Origin: Peptidiphaga gingivicola | GTDB lineage: Bacteria; Actinomycetota; Actinomycetes; Actinomycetales; Actinomycetaceae | Reading direction: 5' to 3' | Assembly: GCF_001652275.1 (NCBI RefSeq) | Contig: NZ_LVZK01000001.1 | Location: 1,612,001-1,676,000, forward strand | Length of the DNA: 64,000 bases | Shown here: piece after piece, positions 8,243 to 18,129 of the stretch | Position numbering within the stretch: the first letter of the stretch is position 1 | How the letters are laid out: every line of letters starts with the position of its first letter | Translations under genes and position numbers: made by a program | Notes under the pieces: generated by a model | Databases searched by the model: none | What the model saw: only the letters and a program-made list of their open reading frames with translations | What the model was told of the DNA's origin: nothing

Positions 8243-11170
8243 ATGAGCGGACAGGAAACAGGCGGGACGACGCCGTACCGGTACACGGCCGAACTGGCCA
8301 ACGCGATCGAAGCGCGGTGGCAGAAACGCTGGGAAGAGCTCGGGACGTTCTACACCCCGAACCCGGTCGGCGACCTTGCGGGCGCGACGTCGGCTGAGAA
8401 GGTCTACATTCTCGACATGTTCTCCTACCCCTCGGGCAAGGGCCTTCACGTGGGCCACCCGCTCGGGTACATCGCAACGGACACGATCGCCAGATATCAG
8501 CGCATGCTCGGCAAGAACGTGCTCTACACGATGGGATTCGACGCCTTCGGCCTGCCCGCAGAGCAGTACGCCGTGCAGACCGGCCAGCATCCGCGCGTCA
8601 CCACGGAGCAGAACATCGCGAACATGCGCCGTCAGCTCAAGCGCATCGGATTCTCCCACGATTCGCGCCGGACCTTCGCGACCACCGACGTCGACTACGT
8701 GCGTTGGACGCAGTGGATTTTCCTGCAGATTTACAATTCTTGGTACGACCCGGACGCCCCCTGCCGAGACGGTCGCAGCAAAGGTTCGGCACGCCCGATT
8801 TCCGAGCTCCGCGACGAGTTCGACGCCGGGAAGAGGAGGCTTGACGACGGACGCGAGTGGGCCGAGCTCAGCGAAGGCGAGAAGGGCGAGGTGCTCGACT
8901 CTCACCGTCTGGCCTACATCAGCGAGGCCCCGGTCAACTGGTGCCCAGGTTTGGGAACGGTTCTGGCCAACGAGGAAGTCACGGCCGACGGGCGCTCCGA
9001 GCGCGGAAACTTCCCCGTTTTCAAGAGGAATCTGCGGCAGTGGATGATGCGCATCACCGCCTACGCCGACAGGCTGGCCGACGACCTCGACACCATCGAC
9101 TGGCCCGAGAAGGTCCGGCTCATGCAACGCCATTGGATCGGCCGTTCGGAAGGCGCGAGCGTAGAATTCGACGTTCCCGGAGTCGGCCGCAAGCTCGAGG
9201 TCTACACGACCCGGCCGGACACGCTTTTCGGTGCCACATTTATGGCGGTGGCCCCCGAGCATCCGATCCTCGGCGACGGCGTTCCCGGAAGCGAGGCCGA
9301 CCAGTCGCGCTTGAACGTCCCCGCGTCGTGGCCCGAGGGGACGAATCCGCTGTGGACCGGCGGGGCCGCGACCCCGGCCGAGGCCGTCGCGGAGTATCGC
9401 GCCGCCGCCGCTGCCAAGAGCGAGATCGAAAGGTCCGACGACGAGCGTGCGAAGACGGGCGTCTTCACCGGACTGTTCGGAGTCAATCCCGCCAACGGCA
9501 AGCAGATTCCGATCTTCGTCGCGGATTACGTGCTGATGGGGTACGGAACGGGCGCAGTCATGGCCGTCCCGGCGCACGATTCGCGCGACTGGGAGTTCGC
9601 CCGCGCCTACGGCCTCAACGTCGTCAGGACGATAGGACCGGCCGAGGACCCCTACGGCCCCGACCTCGAGGAGGCCGCCTACGAGGGGGAGGGCGTCGCC
9701 GTCGATTCGGCCAACGATTCGATCAGCCTCGACGGCTTGTCGAAGGACGAGGCCAAGGCCGCCATGACGGCTTGGCTCGAGTCGACGGGCGCGGGGCGGG
9801 CCACCGTGACGCATCGCCTGCGCGACTGGCTCTTCTCCCGCCAGCGCTATTGGGGCGAGCCTTTCCCCATCGTCTGGGACGAGGAGGGGCGTCCGCACGC
9901 GCTCCCCGAAGACTGCCTGCCCGTGGAGCTGCCGGAGATCAGCGACTACTCGCCGCGCACCTTTGACCCCGAGGACGCTGACTCCTCGCCTGAACCGCCG
10001 CTCGGCCGCGCCGAGGAGTGGCTGGACGTCGAACTCGATTTGGGCGACGGCCTCAAGCGGTACAGGCGCGAGACGAACACGATGCCGCAGTGGGCGGGAT
10101 CCTGTTGGTACGAATTGCGCTACATCGACCCCCACAACGAAGCCGAGTTCGTCGATCCGACAAACGAGGTCTACTGGATGGGCCCACGCCCGGACGCCGG
10201 AAACGTCACGGGCGGCACCGATCTGTACGTCGGCGGCGTTGAGCACGCAGTCCTCCATCTCCTCTACGCGCGCTTCTGGCACAAGGTGCTCTTCGACCTC
10301 GGCTGCGTCAGCTCCTCCGAGCCCTTCCACAAGCTCTTCAACCAGGGCTACGTCCAGGCCTACGCCTACACGGACGCACGCGGCCAGTACGTCCCGGCCG
10401 AGGAAGTCGTGGAAGCCGGGACCGACGAGAACGGCGAGACGCTCTATGCGTGGAAGGGCGAGCCAGTCTCCCGCGAATACGGGAAGATGGGCAAGTCGTT
10501 GAAAAACATCGTCACGCCCGACGAGATCTGCGACGATTACGGGGCCGACACCTTCCGGCTGTATGAGATGTCGATGGGCCCGCTGGACATGTCGCGCCCG
10601 TGGGAGACGAGGGCCGTCGTCGGTTCCCAGCGTTTCCTCCAGCGGCTGTGGCGCAACGTCGTCGACGAGCAAACCGGCGAGGTGACCGTGGCCGACGTTC
10701 CCGTCGACGGAGAGACGGCCAAGCTGCTTGCCCGGACGATCGCGGATGTCCGCAACGACTACGACGGGATGCGGATCAATACCGCCATCGCAAAAATGAT
10801 CGTTTTGAACAACCATCTGACCTCTCTCGCCAAGGTTCCCAGAGAGGCGGCCGAGAGCCTGGTTCTCATGGTCTCGCCGGTCGCGCCTCACATAGCCGAG
10901 GAGCTATGGGGTAAGCTCGGACACGAGTCTTCGCTTGTCGACGCTCCGTTCCCGGAAGTGGGCGACGAGTCGCTTCTCGTCGACGAGAACGTGACATGCG
11001 TCGTTCAGGTCAAGGGGAAGGTTCGCGATCGCTTGGAGGTGCCCGCCGACGTTTCCGAGGACGACCTGGTCCAGCGCGCACTCGCATCGGAGCGGATCGC
11101 GAAGTTCCTCGACGGCGAGCCTCGCAAGGTGATCGTTCGCGCGCCGGGCCTCGTCAACATCGTCCCCTGA
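8243..11170 (+). CDS. leuS: Leucyl-tRNA synthetase
   Basis: A 975-residue class I synthetase charging tRNA-Leu. The HIGH-type motif is HVGH (69-72) within [16 protein letters not shown], and the KMSKS-type motif is KMGKS near residue 750. Between them are the inserted CP1 editing domain ([19 protein letters not shown]) and [14 protein letters not shown]. The anticodon-binding and C-terminal domains follow. The ATG at 8243 has GAAAGG 6 nt upstream; the longer frame adds no homologous residues. No T-box specifier or antiterminator is visible in the short leader. Confidence 0.97.
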   Translation: MSGQETGGTTPYRYTAELANAIEARWQKRWEELGTFYTPNPVGDLAGATSAEKVYILDMFSYPSGKGLHVGHPLGYIATDTIARYQRMLGKNVLYTMGFDAFGLPAEQYAVQTGQHPRVTTEQNIANMRRQLKRIGFSHDSRRTFATTDVDYVRWTQWIFLQIYNSWYDPDAPCRDGRSKGSARPISELRDEFDAGKRRLDDGREWAELSEGEKGEVLDSHRLAYISEAPVNWCPGLGTVLANEEVTADGRSERGNFPVFKRNLRQWMMRITAYADRLADDLDTIDWPEKVRLMQRHWIGRSEGASVEFDVPGVGRKLEVYTTRPDTLFGATFMAVAPEHPILGDGVPGSEADQSRLNVPASWPEGTNPLWTGGAATPAEAVAEYRAAAAAKSEIERSDDERAKTGVFTGLFGVNPANGKQIPIFVADYVLMGYGTGAVMAVPAHDSRDWEFARAYGLNVVRTIGPAEDPYGPDLEEAAYEGEGVAVDSANDSISLDGLSKDEAKAAMTAWLESTGAGRATVTHRLRDWLFSRQRYWGEPFPIVWDEEGRPHALPEDCLPVELPEISDYSPRTFDPEDADSSPEPPLGRAEEWLDVELDLGDGLKRYRRETNTMPQWAGSCWYELRYIDPHNEAEFVDPTNEVYWMGPRPDAGNVTGGTDLYVGGVEHAVLHLLYARFWHKVLFDLGCVSSSEPFHKLFNQGYVQAYAYTDARGQYVPAEEVVEAGTDENGETLYAWKGEPVSREYGKMGKSLKNIVTPDEICDDYGADTFRLYEMSMGPLDMSRPWETRAVVGSQRFLQRLWRNVVDEQTGEVTVADVPVDGETAKLLARTIADVRNDYDGMRINTAIAKMIVLNNHLTSLAKVPREAAESLVLMVSPVAPHIAEELWGKLGHESSLVDAPFPEVGDESLLVDENVTCVVQVKGKVRDRLEVPADVSEDDLVQRALASERIAKFLDGEPRKVIVRAPGLVNIVP

Positions 11171-11196
11171 GGATCCATCGTCCCTAAGGAAGTGCC

Positions 11197-12174
11197 ATGA
11201 CAAAGAACGTCCCCGCGGTGACCCAGCACGAATTCGACGGGCTGCCCGCTTGGAAGCTAACCTCCCCGACCGGTGCCGAGGCACTGGTCGCCGAACGCGG
11301 GGCGACGCTCATTTCGTGGCAGCCTCGGCCGGGGGTCGAGGTCATCGACGGATACGAGTCCGCCGAAGAGCTCGAGGCGCAGGTAGGGGACAGGAGCCTC
11401 GTCATGCTGCCCTGGTGCGGGCGGATCGCCGAAGGAACATACTCCTTCGGCGGTGCGCGATACAAGCTCGCCGAGCGCGCCGAGTCAGCGGGCTTGGGCG
11501 GCAGAGCGGGGAGCATTGACTTCGGCAGAGTCGGGCGGGGACCGGCGCTTGTGCTTCGCGGGCACATGCCGGGCGACTCCGGGTACCCGTGGAACATCGA
11601 CGTCAAGGTGGTTTTCGCCCTCGACGCCGGAATCGACGGGGAGGAACACCTTTCGGTGTCGATAAGCGCCGAAAACGCCTCCGACTCCGCCGCTCCCCTC
11701 TCCATGGGCTGGCATCCGTACATTAAGATGCCCGGCGTGAGAGGCATATCGAATCTGTCCCTCACAGTCCCCGCCAGAACCAAGGTGCTGACCGACGGGC
11801 GGATCATTCCGCTTCCCGGCGATTCGGCCTTCGCTGGGGTTGCCGCGCCGGTTCGCTTCGATTATCTCGGGACGACGAGGATCGACCAGTCGTACACAAA
11901 CCTCGTCCCCGACGTCGACGGAGTGGTGTGCACCGAGCTCAAAGACCCGGTGCGTTCTACCAGGGTGCGCCTGACTCAGGAGCCCAGCGAGGCGCCCGTC
12001 GCCCACGTCTTCACCGGCGACGGGCTTCCTCGCGACGAGCGTCAGTCGATAGCCCTCGAACCGTGCTCCGCCCTTTCGGACGCTTTCCGCCGCGCCGATT
12101 CGGCGGTTCGCCTTCCATTGGGGCCGGGTGAGACCCGGACGATCACGGCGACGCTGACCTACATAGGCGGATAG
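11197..12174 (+). CDS. Aldose 1-epimerase-like (GalM superfamily) protein
   Basis: 325 residues. The fold-typical pieces are ERGATLISWQ near the start, LPWCGRIAEGTYSFGG where GalM has NRI-type substrate contacts, MGWHPYIKMPG carrying the conserved His, and a late IALEPCSALSDAFR containing the catalytic Glu. The family interconverts alpha and beta sugar anomers; several members act on hexose-6-phosphates, so the substrate cannot be fixed. AAGGAAG stands before the ATG, 26 nt downstream of leuS. The pair may be co-transcribed and ends at a strong hairpin. Confidence 0.85.
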   Translation: MTKNVPAVTQHEFDGLPAWKLTSPTGAEALVAERGATLISWQPRPGVEVIDGYESAEELEAQVGDRSLVMLPWCGRIAEGTYSFGGARYKLAERAESAGLGGRAGSIDFGRVGRGPALVLRGHMPGDSGYPWNIDVKVVFALDAGIDGEEHLSVSISAENASDSAAPLSMGWHPYIKMPGVRGISNLSLTVPARTKVLTDGRIIPLPGDSAFAGVAAPVRFDYLGTTRIDQSYTNLVPDVDGVVCTELKDPVRSTRVRLTQEPSEAPVAHVFTGDGLPRDERQSIALEPCSALSDAFRRADSAVRLPLGPGETRTITATLTYIGG

Positions 12175-12176
12175 GC

Positions 12177-12223
12177 CAACGGCTGCGCTGCCGGATAGGC
12201 CGCGCCCGGCAGCGCAGCCGTTG
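12177..12223. terminator. Perfect 18-bp hairpin between convergent genes
   Basis: CAACGGCTGCGCTGCCGG (12177-12194) and its exact reverse complement (12206-12223) enclose an 11-nt loop. It sits immediately after the epimerase gene and before the end of the oppositely oriented ATPase gene, so it may serve both. There is no T-tract. Confidence 0.7.
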
Positions 12224-12267
12224 CGCCGAGAAAGTGCACAGCCGCGCCGACGGCGTCGTGAACGGCT

Positions 12268-14214
12268 CTACCTGCGTCGTGAACCGAACAGCGTTCGGGT
12301 GATGCTCGAGCCCAGCGACCGCCCGATTGAGCGCACAACCGAATCGATCGCCGCCTCCTTGCGCTTTTCTTGGCGCTCGGCGCGGCGCTCGTCCGCCCTA
12401 CGCTGGCGTTCGGCCTCTTTGGCGGCTTCGCGTTCCTCCCGCTCGGCCGCCTTGGCCGCGGCCTTCGCCTCTGCTTCGAGCTCTTTCAGGCGGCGCTTTT
12501 CGGCCTCCGCCGCGGCCTTCTCGGCCTCCTTCTCCGCTTTGGCCTGCTCCTTCGCGGTTTCGGCCGCTGCCTTCTCAGCTTCGACGCGGGCCGCGAGGAG
12601 CTCGAACGCGCTCTCCGGATCCACCGGGTCCTTGTACTTGGCCATGAACGGCGAGGCCGCCAAACACGAAGAGACGGCCCCGGGCGAGGACGGCCCCATG
12701 ACCGCCGCGGGGGCCCACAGGCGCGTGGGTGCGACCGGCGTCGGGCGTCCTTTCGGGTCGAGCACGGTGACGATGGCCTCGCCGGTTCCTAGGCCGGGGA
12801 GGACTTTCAGGAGGTCGAGCGGCGATGAAGGGAACGTGTCCACGGTCGCCTTGAGGGCCTTCTGGTCGTTCGGCGTGTGGGCGCGCAGCGCATGTTGGAC
12901 GCGGGAGCCGAGTTGGGCGAGAACGTCGTCGGGAACGTCTTTCGGCGACTGCGTGACGAAGAAGATTCCGACGCCCTTGGAGCGGATGAGCCTGACCGTT
13001 TGAACGACCTGGTTGAGGAACTCCTTGCTGGCGTCGGCAAAGAGGAGGTGCGCCTCGTCGAAGAAGAAGACGAGCTTGGGCTTGTCGGCGTCGCCCACCT
13101 CGGGCAGGTCCTGGAAGAGGGAGGCGAGAAGCCACATGACGAAGGTGGAAAACAGCGCAGGCTGCGATCGCACGTCGGGAAGCTCAAGGCAGGAGACGAC
13201 GCCGCGCCCGTCCGCCGACGTGCGGAGAAACGCCTCCGTTTCGAAGGCGGGTTCGCCGAAGAAGGCGTCCGCTCCCTGAGCTTGAAGCGCCGAAATCTCG
13301 CGGAGGATCACTCCCGCGGTGGCGGGGGAGACGCCGCCGATTCCGGCGAGCTCGCCCTTGCCTTCCTCGGAGGTCAGGTACGCGACGGTTGCGCGCAGGT
13401 CAGCCAAATCGATGAGCGCGAAGCCTTGCGAATCCGCCCACGAGAAGATCAGCGACAGCGCCGACTCCTGCGTCTCGTTCAGCCCGAGCACCTTGGACAT
13501 GAGGATCGGGCCGAAGTCGGTGACGCTCGTGCGCACGGGGACTCCGTCTCCCGAGCCTCCCAGAGAGAAGAGCTCGACGGGGAAGGACGCGGGCTGCCAC
13601 GGCTGACCGAGGGCGGCGACGCGGGCGGAGAGCTTCTCGGAGGCTTGGCCCGGCTCGAGCAATCCCGTCAGATCGCCCTTGATGTCTGTGATGAACACCG
13701 GGATGCCGGAAGCCGAAAGCCCCTCCGTCATGAGCTGGAGGGTGCGCGTCTTGCCCGTGCCGGTGGCGCCCGCCACGAGTCCGTGGCGGTTGAGCATTCC
13801 CAGGGGCATTTGCACGAGCGCGCGCGGTTCGGGCGTGCCGTCTTCGAGATACGCGCCGAGCGTGAGGGTCGGTGCGTCGAAGGCGTATCCGTCGCGAACG
13901 GCGGCGGCGTATTCGCCGAGCTCTTTTTCAGCGGAGTCGGTTTGCGACGGCGCAGAGGCGCCCCCGTCGGCTCGCTGCGGATTTTCCGCCGACGTCGTTT
14001 CTGCCGACGCCGCATCGCTCGGCGAAGCGGAAGGGTCTTCAGGCGCCGGGGAGTTCCCGGAAGCGGGAGGCGTGTCAGAGGCGGGGGAGTTCCCGGCCGC
14101 CAAGGCTGCGTCGAGCGCGGCTTGGGCGGCGTCGGCCTTCGCTTGGGCCGCGTCCGCCGCGGCCTGCGCGGCTTGCGCCCGTAGTCTTGCGAGTTCTGCG
14201 TCCGAAGTGCTCAT
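12268..14214 (-). CDS. HerA-like / DUF853 ATPase
   Basis: 648 residues. Residues 1-45 are an alanine-rich coiled coil, then a Ser/Pro/Glu linker to about 100. The FtsK/HerA ATPase core has Walker A GATGTGKT (about 148-155) and Walker B KLVFFFDEAH (about 385). A long charged Ala/Glu/Lys/Arg coiled coil occupies about 540-625, with a basic tail. DUF853 proteins resemble the archaeal end-resection helicase HerA, but their bacterial role is uncertain. No Shine-Dalgarno; TAGACT lies 6 nt before the ATG, suggesting leaderless translation. Confidence 0.85.
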   Translation of the reverse strand: MSTSDAELARLRAQAAQAAADAAQAKADAAQAALDAALAAGNSPASDTPPASGNSPAPEDPSASPSDAASAETTSAENPQRADGGASAPSQTDSAEKELGEYAAAVRDGYAFDAPTLTLGAYLEDGTPEPRALVQMPLGMLNRHGLVAGATGTGKTRTLQLMTEGLSASGIPVFITDIKGDLTGLLEPGQASEKLSARVAALGQPWQPASFPVELFSLGGSGDGVPVRTSVTDFGPILMSKVLGLNETQESALSLIFSWADSQGFALIDLADLRATVAYLTSEEGKGELAGIGGVSPATAGVILREISALQAQGADAFFGEPAFETEAFLRTSADGRGVVSCLELPDVRSQPALFSTFVMWLLASLFQDLPEVGDADKPKLVFFFDEAHLLFADASKEFLNQVVQTVRLIRSKGVGIFFVTQSPKDVPDDVLAQLGSRVQHALRAHTPNDQKALKATVDTFPSSPLDLLKVLPGLGTGEAIVTVLDPKGRPTPVAPTRLWAPAAVMGPSSPGAVSSCLAASPFMAKYKDPVDPESAFELLAARVEAEKAAAETAKEQAKAEKEAEKAAAEAEKRRLKELEAEAKAAAKAAEREEREAAKEAERQRRADERRAERQEKRKEAAIDSVVRSIGRSLGSSITRTLFGSRRR

Positions 14215-14220
14215 GTGGAG

Positions 14221-14226
14221 AGTCTA
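14221..14226 (-). promoter_or_regulatory. -10-like element of the HerA-like gene
   Basis: TAGACT on the minus strand ends 6 nt before the ATG, the same spacing as at the HIT, holA and recO genes. No -35 is evident. Confidence 0.35.
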
Positions 14227-14362
14227 ACCGGGTTGCGGCGCCAATGGCGTTTCTTCTGCACAGTCGGCGGCGATTGGCGCACAGGTTTGCCAGACGCAGC
14301 GCCTGTCCACATTTTTGTTTTCGGGCGCGTCCGACGCCGACGCGCGGGCGAAGACTGCTTCC

Positions 14363-15658
14363 ATGAACACTCCACCGCCGCGGCCTCCGGCATTTCGCGG
14401 GCAACTGAAAACACTTCGTCGGCAACCGAGAAGTTGCCGCTCCTTTTCGCCGCCATCGGGCGATCGATATGATTCGCGGGCCTCGATCAAGCCCGGCGAC
14501 ACCGATCCGCCGCCTTTGGACGTACGCGGCATTGGCGGAATCTCTGAGGCCGCGGCCCCCGCGCCCGCAGACTTTGACGCGATTTCTGAGGCCGTCGACT
14601 TGGCTCGCGAGGCTGACTCGGCGCGCGGGGCCGACTCGGCGCGCGGAGCCGACGAATTGCCGTGCCGCGGCGAAGAGGCGGACGCCGCGTCGAATCTTGC
14701 CGACACGGCCGTTCTCCCCGTCGTCAGATTTCAGGAGCTGAAAGGCCGGGTCGAGAAGCGGGCAGGCGACGCCGAAACCCAAGGAGCGGCGACGAGGCGT
14801 TCCTTCGCGAGCCTCGCTCTGGCCTCCGGGACGGGGGAGGACGTCGCGGCGCTCATGGGAGGCGCAGGGAAACGACGTTGGCGTCTGAATCGGGACAACG
14901 CGAGGGCTGTTCTCATCGCGGTCGCGGTGTGTCTCGTTGCAGCGTGGGCGTGGCTTGCGTTGACGAAGCCGGGCGGGGACGAATCGCAGAGCAAGCTAGT
15001 CGAAGAACGGGGCTCCGCGTCGGCCTCCCGCGGCGTCGGGCGCGGTAAAGCGAGCGATTCGGCCAACAGCCGTGAAACCGGGAAAAAGTCCGCTCTGGAA
15101 AGCCGAGGCGGCGGGGAATCCGGCAGCGGCTCCGCGGGCGGCTCGGCTGGGTCTTCGTCGATCGTCGTCTATGTCAGCGGAGCGGTCAAGGCTCCCGGAG
15201 TTTACACGCTTGCGGCGGGTTCGCGCGTCGACGACGCCGTGCGTGCGGCCGGCGGGCTGACCGAGCGCGCCGAATCCGCCGGAACCAATCTAGCAGCGCA
15301 GCTTTCGGACGGGGAGCACGTCCACGTCGCCGCCACGGGCGAATCTGCGCCTTCCGGAGCGCTTGGCCCGTCGTCTGGCTCGGATGCGGCGGGTGGGAAA
15401 AAGGGCGCAGGGGCCTCAGGCAAAGGCGCAGGAAAGAAGGCCGCCGCGGGGCAGAAGGCGGGGGCCGCCAAGGTCAATGTGAACACCGCCGGCGCAGAGG
15501 AGCTTCAGACGCTGCCGGGAGTCGGCCAGGCGACGGCCAAGGCAATCATCGCCTGGCGCGAGGAGAACGGACGCTTTCGGTCCGTCGACGACCTGCTCGA
15601 CGTTTCGGGCATAGGCAAGGCGACCCTCGCCAAGTTCCGCGATCGCGTGTCGGTCTAG
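14363..15658 (+). CDS. comEA: ComEA-family DNA-binding competence protein
   Basis: About 431 residues from the ATG at 14363; the start is uncertain because no ribosome-binding site is seen and an upstream TTG (14315) is in frame. The N-terminal ~175 residues are cytoplasmic and low complexity, with near-repeats AREADSARGADSARGADE. One transmembrane helix (AVLIAVAVCLVAAWAWLAL) follows. Outside are an SLBB domain (VYVSGAVKAPGVYTL) and a C-terminal pair of helix-hairpin-helix motifs (VNVNTAGAEELQTLPGVG). It binds incoming DNA for uptake through ComEC. The unusually long cytoplasmic part is notable. Confidence 0.87.
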   Translation: MNTPPPRPPAFRGQLKTLRRQPRSCRSFSPPSGDRYDSRASIKPGDTDPPPLDVRGIGGISEAAAPAPADFDAISEAVDLAREADSARGADSARGADELPCRGEEADAASNLADTAVLPVVRFQELKGRVEKRAGDAETQGAATRRSFASLALASGTGEDVAALMGGAGKRRWRLNRDNARAVLIAVAVCLVAAWAWLALTKPGGDESQSKLVEERGSASASRGVGRGKASDSANSRETGKKSALESRGGGESGSGSAGGSAGSSSIVVYVSGAVKAPGVYTLAAGSRVDDAVRAAGGLTERAESAGTNLAAQLSDGEHVHVAATGESAPSGALGPSSGSDAAGGKKGAGASGKGAGKKAAAGQKAGAAKVNVNTAGAEELQTLPGVGQATAKAIIAWREENGRFRSVDDLLDVSGIGKATLAKFRDRVSV

Positions 15659-15673
15659 CGCGGTGCGGCAAAC

Positions 15674-17956
15674 ATGTCGACGGGCTCGAAACATTCGAAC
15701 CACGCTCAAGAACGTGCGCTTTCGCAGGACGTGAGGCTGCTTCCGCTGGCCTTTGCGGGGCTGGCGGGCGCATGGGCGTCCCTGCATGCGGGCCGGGCGG
15801 CGGTCAGATGGGCCGGAACCGCATTGGCGTGGGTCGCCGTCGCGGCGGCGACGGCGGGCGCCTCGTGGGCGGTAAAACGTATGCGGCCCGAACGGGCCGT
15901 CGCCCGGACGGCCGCCGTGGCTGCCGCGATCTTCATCGGATGGGCGTGGGCGGGGTGCCTCCATCGGGGCGTCGCCGAACCGGAGGCGATGGCGCATGCC
16001 TACGGAAAGACGGCAAAGGCAGAGGCGACGGCGGTCGGCAGGGCCGACCGGGCGGGAGAGCGCTGCTCGGTGCTCGCCCGCCCAAGCCGCATCGACGCGG
16101 GCGGCGCGATGCGGCTTTCCGGGCACGTGCGGATCTCGATCGTCGGCGTTCCGTGCGACGTCCTGGGAGGGCAGAAGGTGAGCGCGGTCGGCAAGCTCGT
16201 CAAGCCGCCTCCGGGGGCGCGTCAGAGCGGGACGCTCTACGCGAGAACCGTTGCGGTCTCGGGCCGCGGGTCGACGGTCTCCCGCACGGTCGCCCGCATC
16301 GACGCGGCGCTCGAAAAGGTGCTGGCCGACGCCCCCGAACACGCCCGCGGCCTCATTCCCGGCGTCGCTCTGGGACGCGACGACGCCGTCGAACCCGGCC
16401 TCGCATCCGCCATGAAAATGACCCAGCTCACGCATCTGATCGCGGTTTCCGGCGGGCACGTGTCGATACTTCTTTCCCTCGTCATCCTCGGGTTCGGGAG
16501 ACGGCGACTCGCCGCGACCGCCGCAGTCTGCTTCCTGTCGGTCCTCGCGCTGCTCGCGCTCGTCGGCCCCCAAGCCTCCGTCATACGCGCCGCGGCAATG
16601 GGCACCGTAGTTGTCCTCGCGCTCGGAATCGGGCGGGCGAGCCAAGCTGTGCCGTCGCTGAGCACAGCCGTGCTCGGCGTGGCCCTCATCGACCCGTGGC
16701 TGGCAGTGAGCTACGGATTTTTGCTCTCGGCGAGCGCGACGCTCGGCATCGTCTGCTTCGCCGAGCCTCTCACCGCGCGGCTGGCGGCGAAGGCGCCGCG
16801 CCTGCTGGCCGAGCTCGTGGCCGTCCCCCTCGTGGCGCAGCTGGCCTGCCTGCCCGTTCTCGCCCTGTTCACAGACACGGGATCGATCTGGGGAGTGCCG
16901 GCCAATATGCTCGTCGCCCCGGTGGTCGCGCCCCTGACCGTATGCGGGCTCGCCACCGCCCTGGCCAGCCCGATTTTTCCCTGGCTCGGCGAGGCAGCGC
17001 TCGTTCCCTCAGCGATGGCGACGTGGTGGATCGAGCGGGTCGCGACGACGCTCGCGAAGTGGCCGGGCTCGGGAATCGGCCTGCTGGCCTCTTTCGCCTT
17101 CTGCCTCGTCCTCCTTGCCGCGCTCGTCGCCCGCAAAGCCCTCGGCTTTGTTGTGGTTGCCGCCCTTGTGGCCGTCACATGGTGGACCGGGCGGCGCGCT
17201 CCGATCGAGATCGCAGACGGCTGGGAGGCCGTCCAATGCGACGTCGGCCAAGGATCCGGGCTCTTGGCCAGGGTGAGGGGGAAGACGATCATGGTCGACG
17301 TCGGCCCGCAGGGAAAGGCCGCCGCCGAATGCGTCGAGGCGGCGGGGGTGGAGAAGATCGACATTCTCGTCCTCACCCACGGGCATTCCGACCACATTGG
17401 GGGCCTTCCGGAGGTGTTGAAGACCGCCGACGTCGGGCAGGTCTGGGTCTCGCCGAACATGGACCCCGAGGGCAACAAGCGGTGGCTGGAAGCCGAGCTG
17501 AAGAGGACGGGGCACACGCCCACAATCGTCTCTCAGGGGAAGGTCGACGATCCCGATGCGCCTCGGGTGCGCGTCATTTGGCCGCGCGCCAACGCCCCCG
17601 CGGGCGCCGAGCAGGCCAACGCCCAGTCTGTCGCCGTCCTCGTGGACATACCCGGCGGGATGCTCGTCACGGGGGACCAGGGCCGCGAAAGCCAGGAGCG
17701 CTTCGTTCGCGAGGTTGAACCCGTGCGCATCGCGGTGGTCCCTCACCACGGCAGCTCTGATCAGTCCGAACGGCTCGCCCGCGCCGCCGACGCGAAGATT
17801 GCCTTCATATCGGTGGGGGAGAACAGCTACGGGCATCCCTCCCGTCGCGCGTTCGAGCTCTATTCCTCGGCCGATGTGTACGACACGAAATCGTGCGGGA
17901 CGATCGTGGTGGCCGGATCTAAGGTGGCCTCGCGCTGCGAGGGGCCGCGAGGCTGA
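15674..17956 (+). CDS. comEC: ComEC/Rec2-family DNA uptake channel
   Basis: 760 residues. An N-terminal membrane region and OB-like domain lead into the competence domain with about ten helices (LTHLIAVSGGHVSILLS). A C-terminal metallo-beta-lactamase domain has HGHSDHIGG (about residue 573) and later VVPHHGSSDQ. The product transports single-stranded DNA across the membrane; the hydrolase domain may degrade the other strand. It starts 16 nt after comEA, so the two are an operon. The metal-binding histidines are intact, arguing for a functional gene. Confidence 0.93.
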   Translation: MSTGSKHSNHAQERALSQDVRLLPLAFAGLAGAWASLHAGRAAVRWAGTALAWVAVAAATAGASWAVKRMRPERAVARTAAVAAAIFIGWAWAGCLHRGVAEPEAMAHAYGKTAKAEATAVGRADRAGERCSVLARPSRIDAGGAMRLSGHVRISIVGVPCDVLGGQKVSAVGKLVKPPPGARQSGTLYARTVAVSGRGSTVSRTVARIDAALEKVLADAPEHARGLIPGVALGRDDAVEPGLASAMKMTQLTHLIAVSGGHVSILLSLVILGFGRRRLAATAAVCFLSVLALLALVGPQASVIRAAAMGTVVVLALGIGRASQAVPSLSTAVLGVALIDPWLAVSYGFLLSASATLGIVCFAEPLTARLAAKAPRLLAELVAVPLVAQLACLPVLALFTDTGSIWGVPANMLVAPVVAPLTVCGLATALASPIFPWLGEAALVPSAMATWWIERVATTLAKWPGSGIGLLASFAFCLVLLAALVARKALGFVVVAALVAVTWWTGRRAPIEIADGWEAVQCDVGQGSGLLARVRGKTIMVDVGPQGKAAAECVEAAGVEKIDILVLTHGHSDHIGGLPEVLKTADVGQVWVSPNMDPEGNKRWLEAELKRTGHTPTIVSQGKVDDPDAPRVRVIWPRANAPAGAEQANAQSVAVLVDIPGGMLVTGDQGRESQERFVREVEPVRIAVVPHHGSSDQSERLARAADAKIAFISVGENSYGHPSRRAFELYSSADVYDTKSCGTIVVAGSKVASRCEGPRG

Positions 17957-18117
17957 GGGTGCGGGAGGCACAAGACGGACGCGGAGCATCGGAAAGCACG
18001 AAAGGGGCGGAGCGCCGGAAGGGAAGCGAGAATCAAAATAGACGCGAAAGGCACGAGAACGAAAGGGACACTGCTGAATGAGCGAGGAGGGAGGAAAACG
18101 CGGGATGGCCCGCGTGA

Positions 18118-18123
18118 GATACT
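18118..18123 (+). promoter_or_regulatory. -10-like element of holA (leaderless candidate)
   Basis: GATACT ends 6 nt before the holA ATG. The preceding 160 nt after comEC are purine-rich and contain no gene. Confidence 0.4.
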
Positions 18124-18129
18124 TGTGCC

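Noticed and set aside
8207-10891. An 894-residue open frame antisense to leuS
   Set aside because: It mirrors leuS codons in a high-GC frame, is rich in Arg/Val/Gly without family motifs, and leuS is unmistakable.
15772-17718. A 648-residue frame overlapping comEC on the same strand
   Set aside because: Arginine-rich shadow in another frame; the comEC frame has all family motifs.
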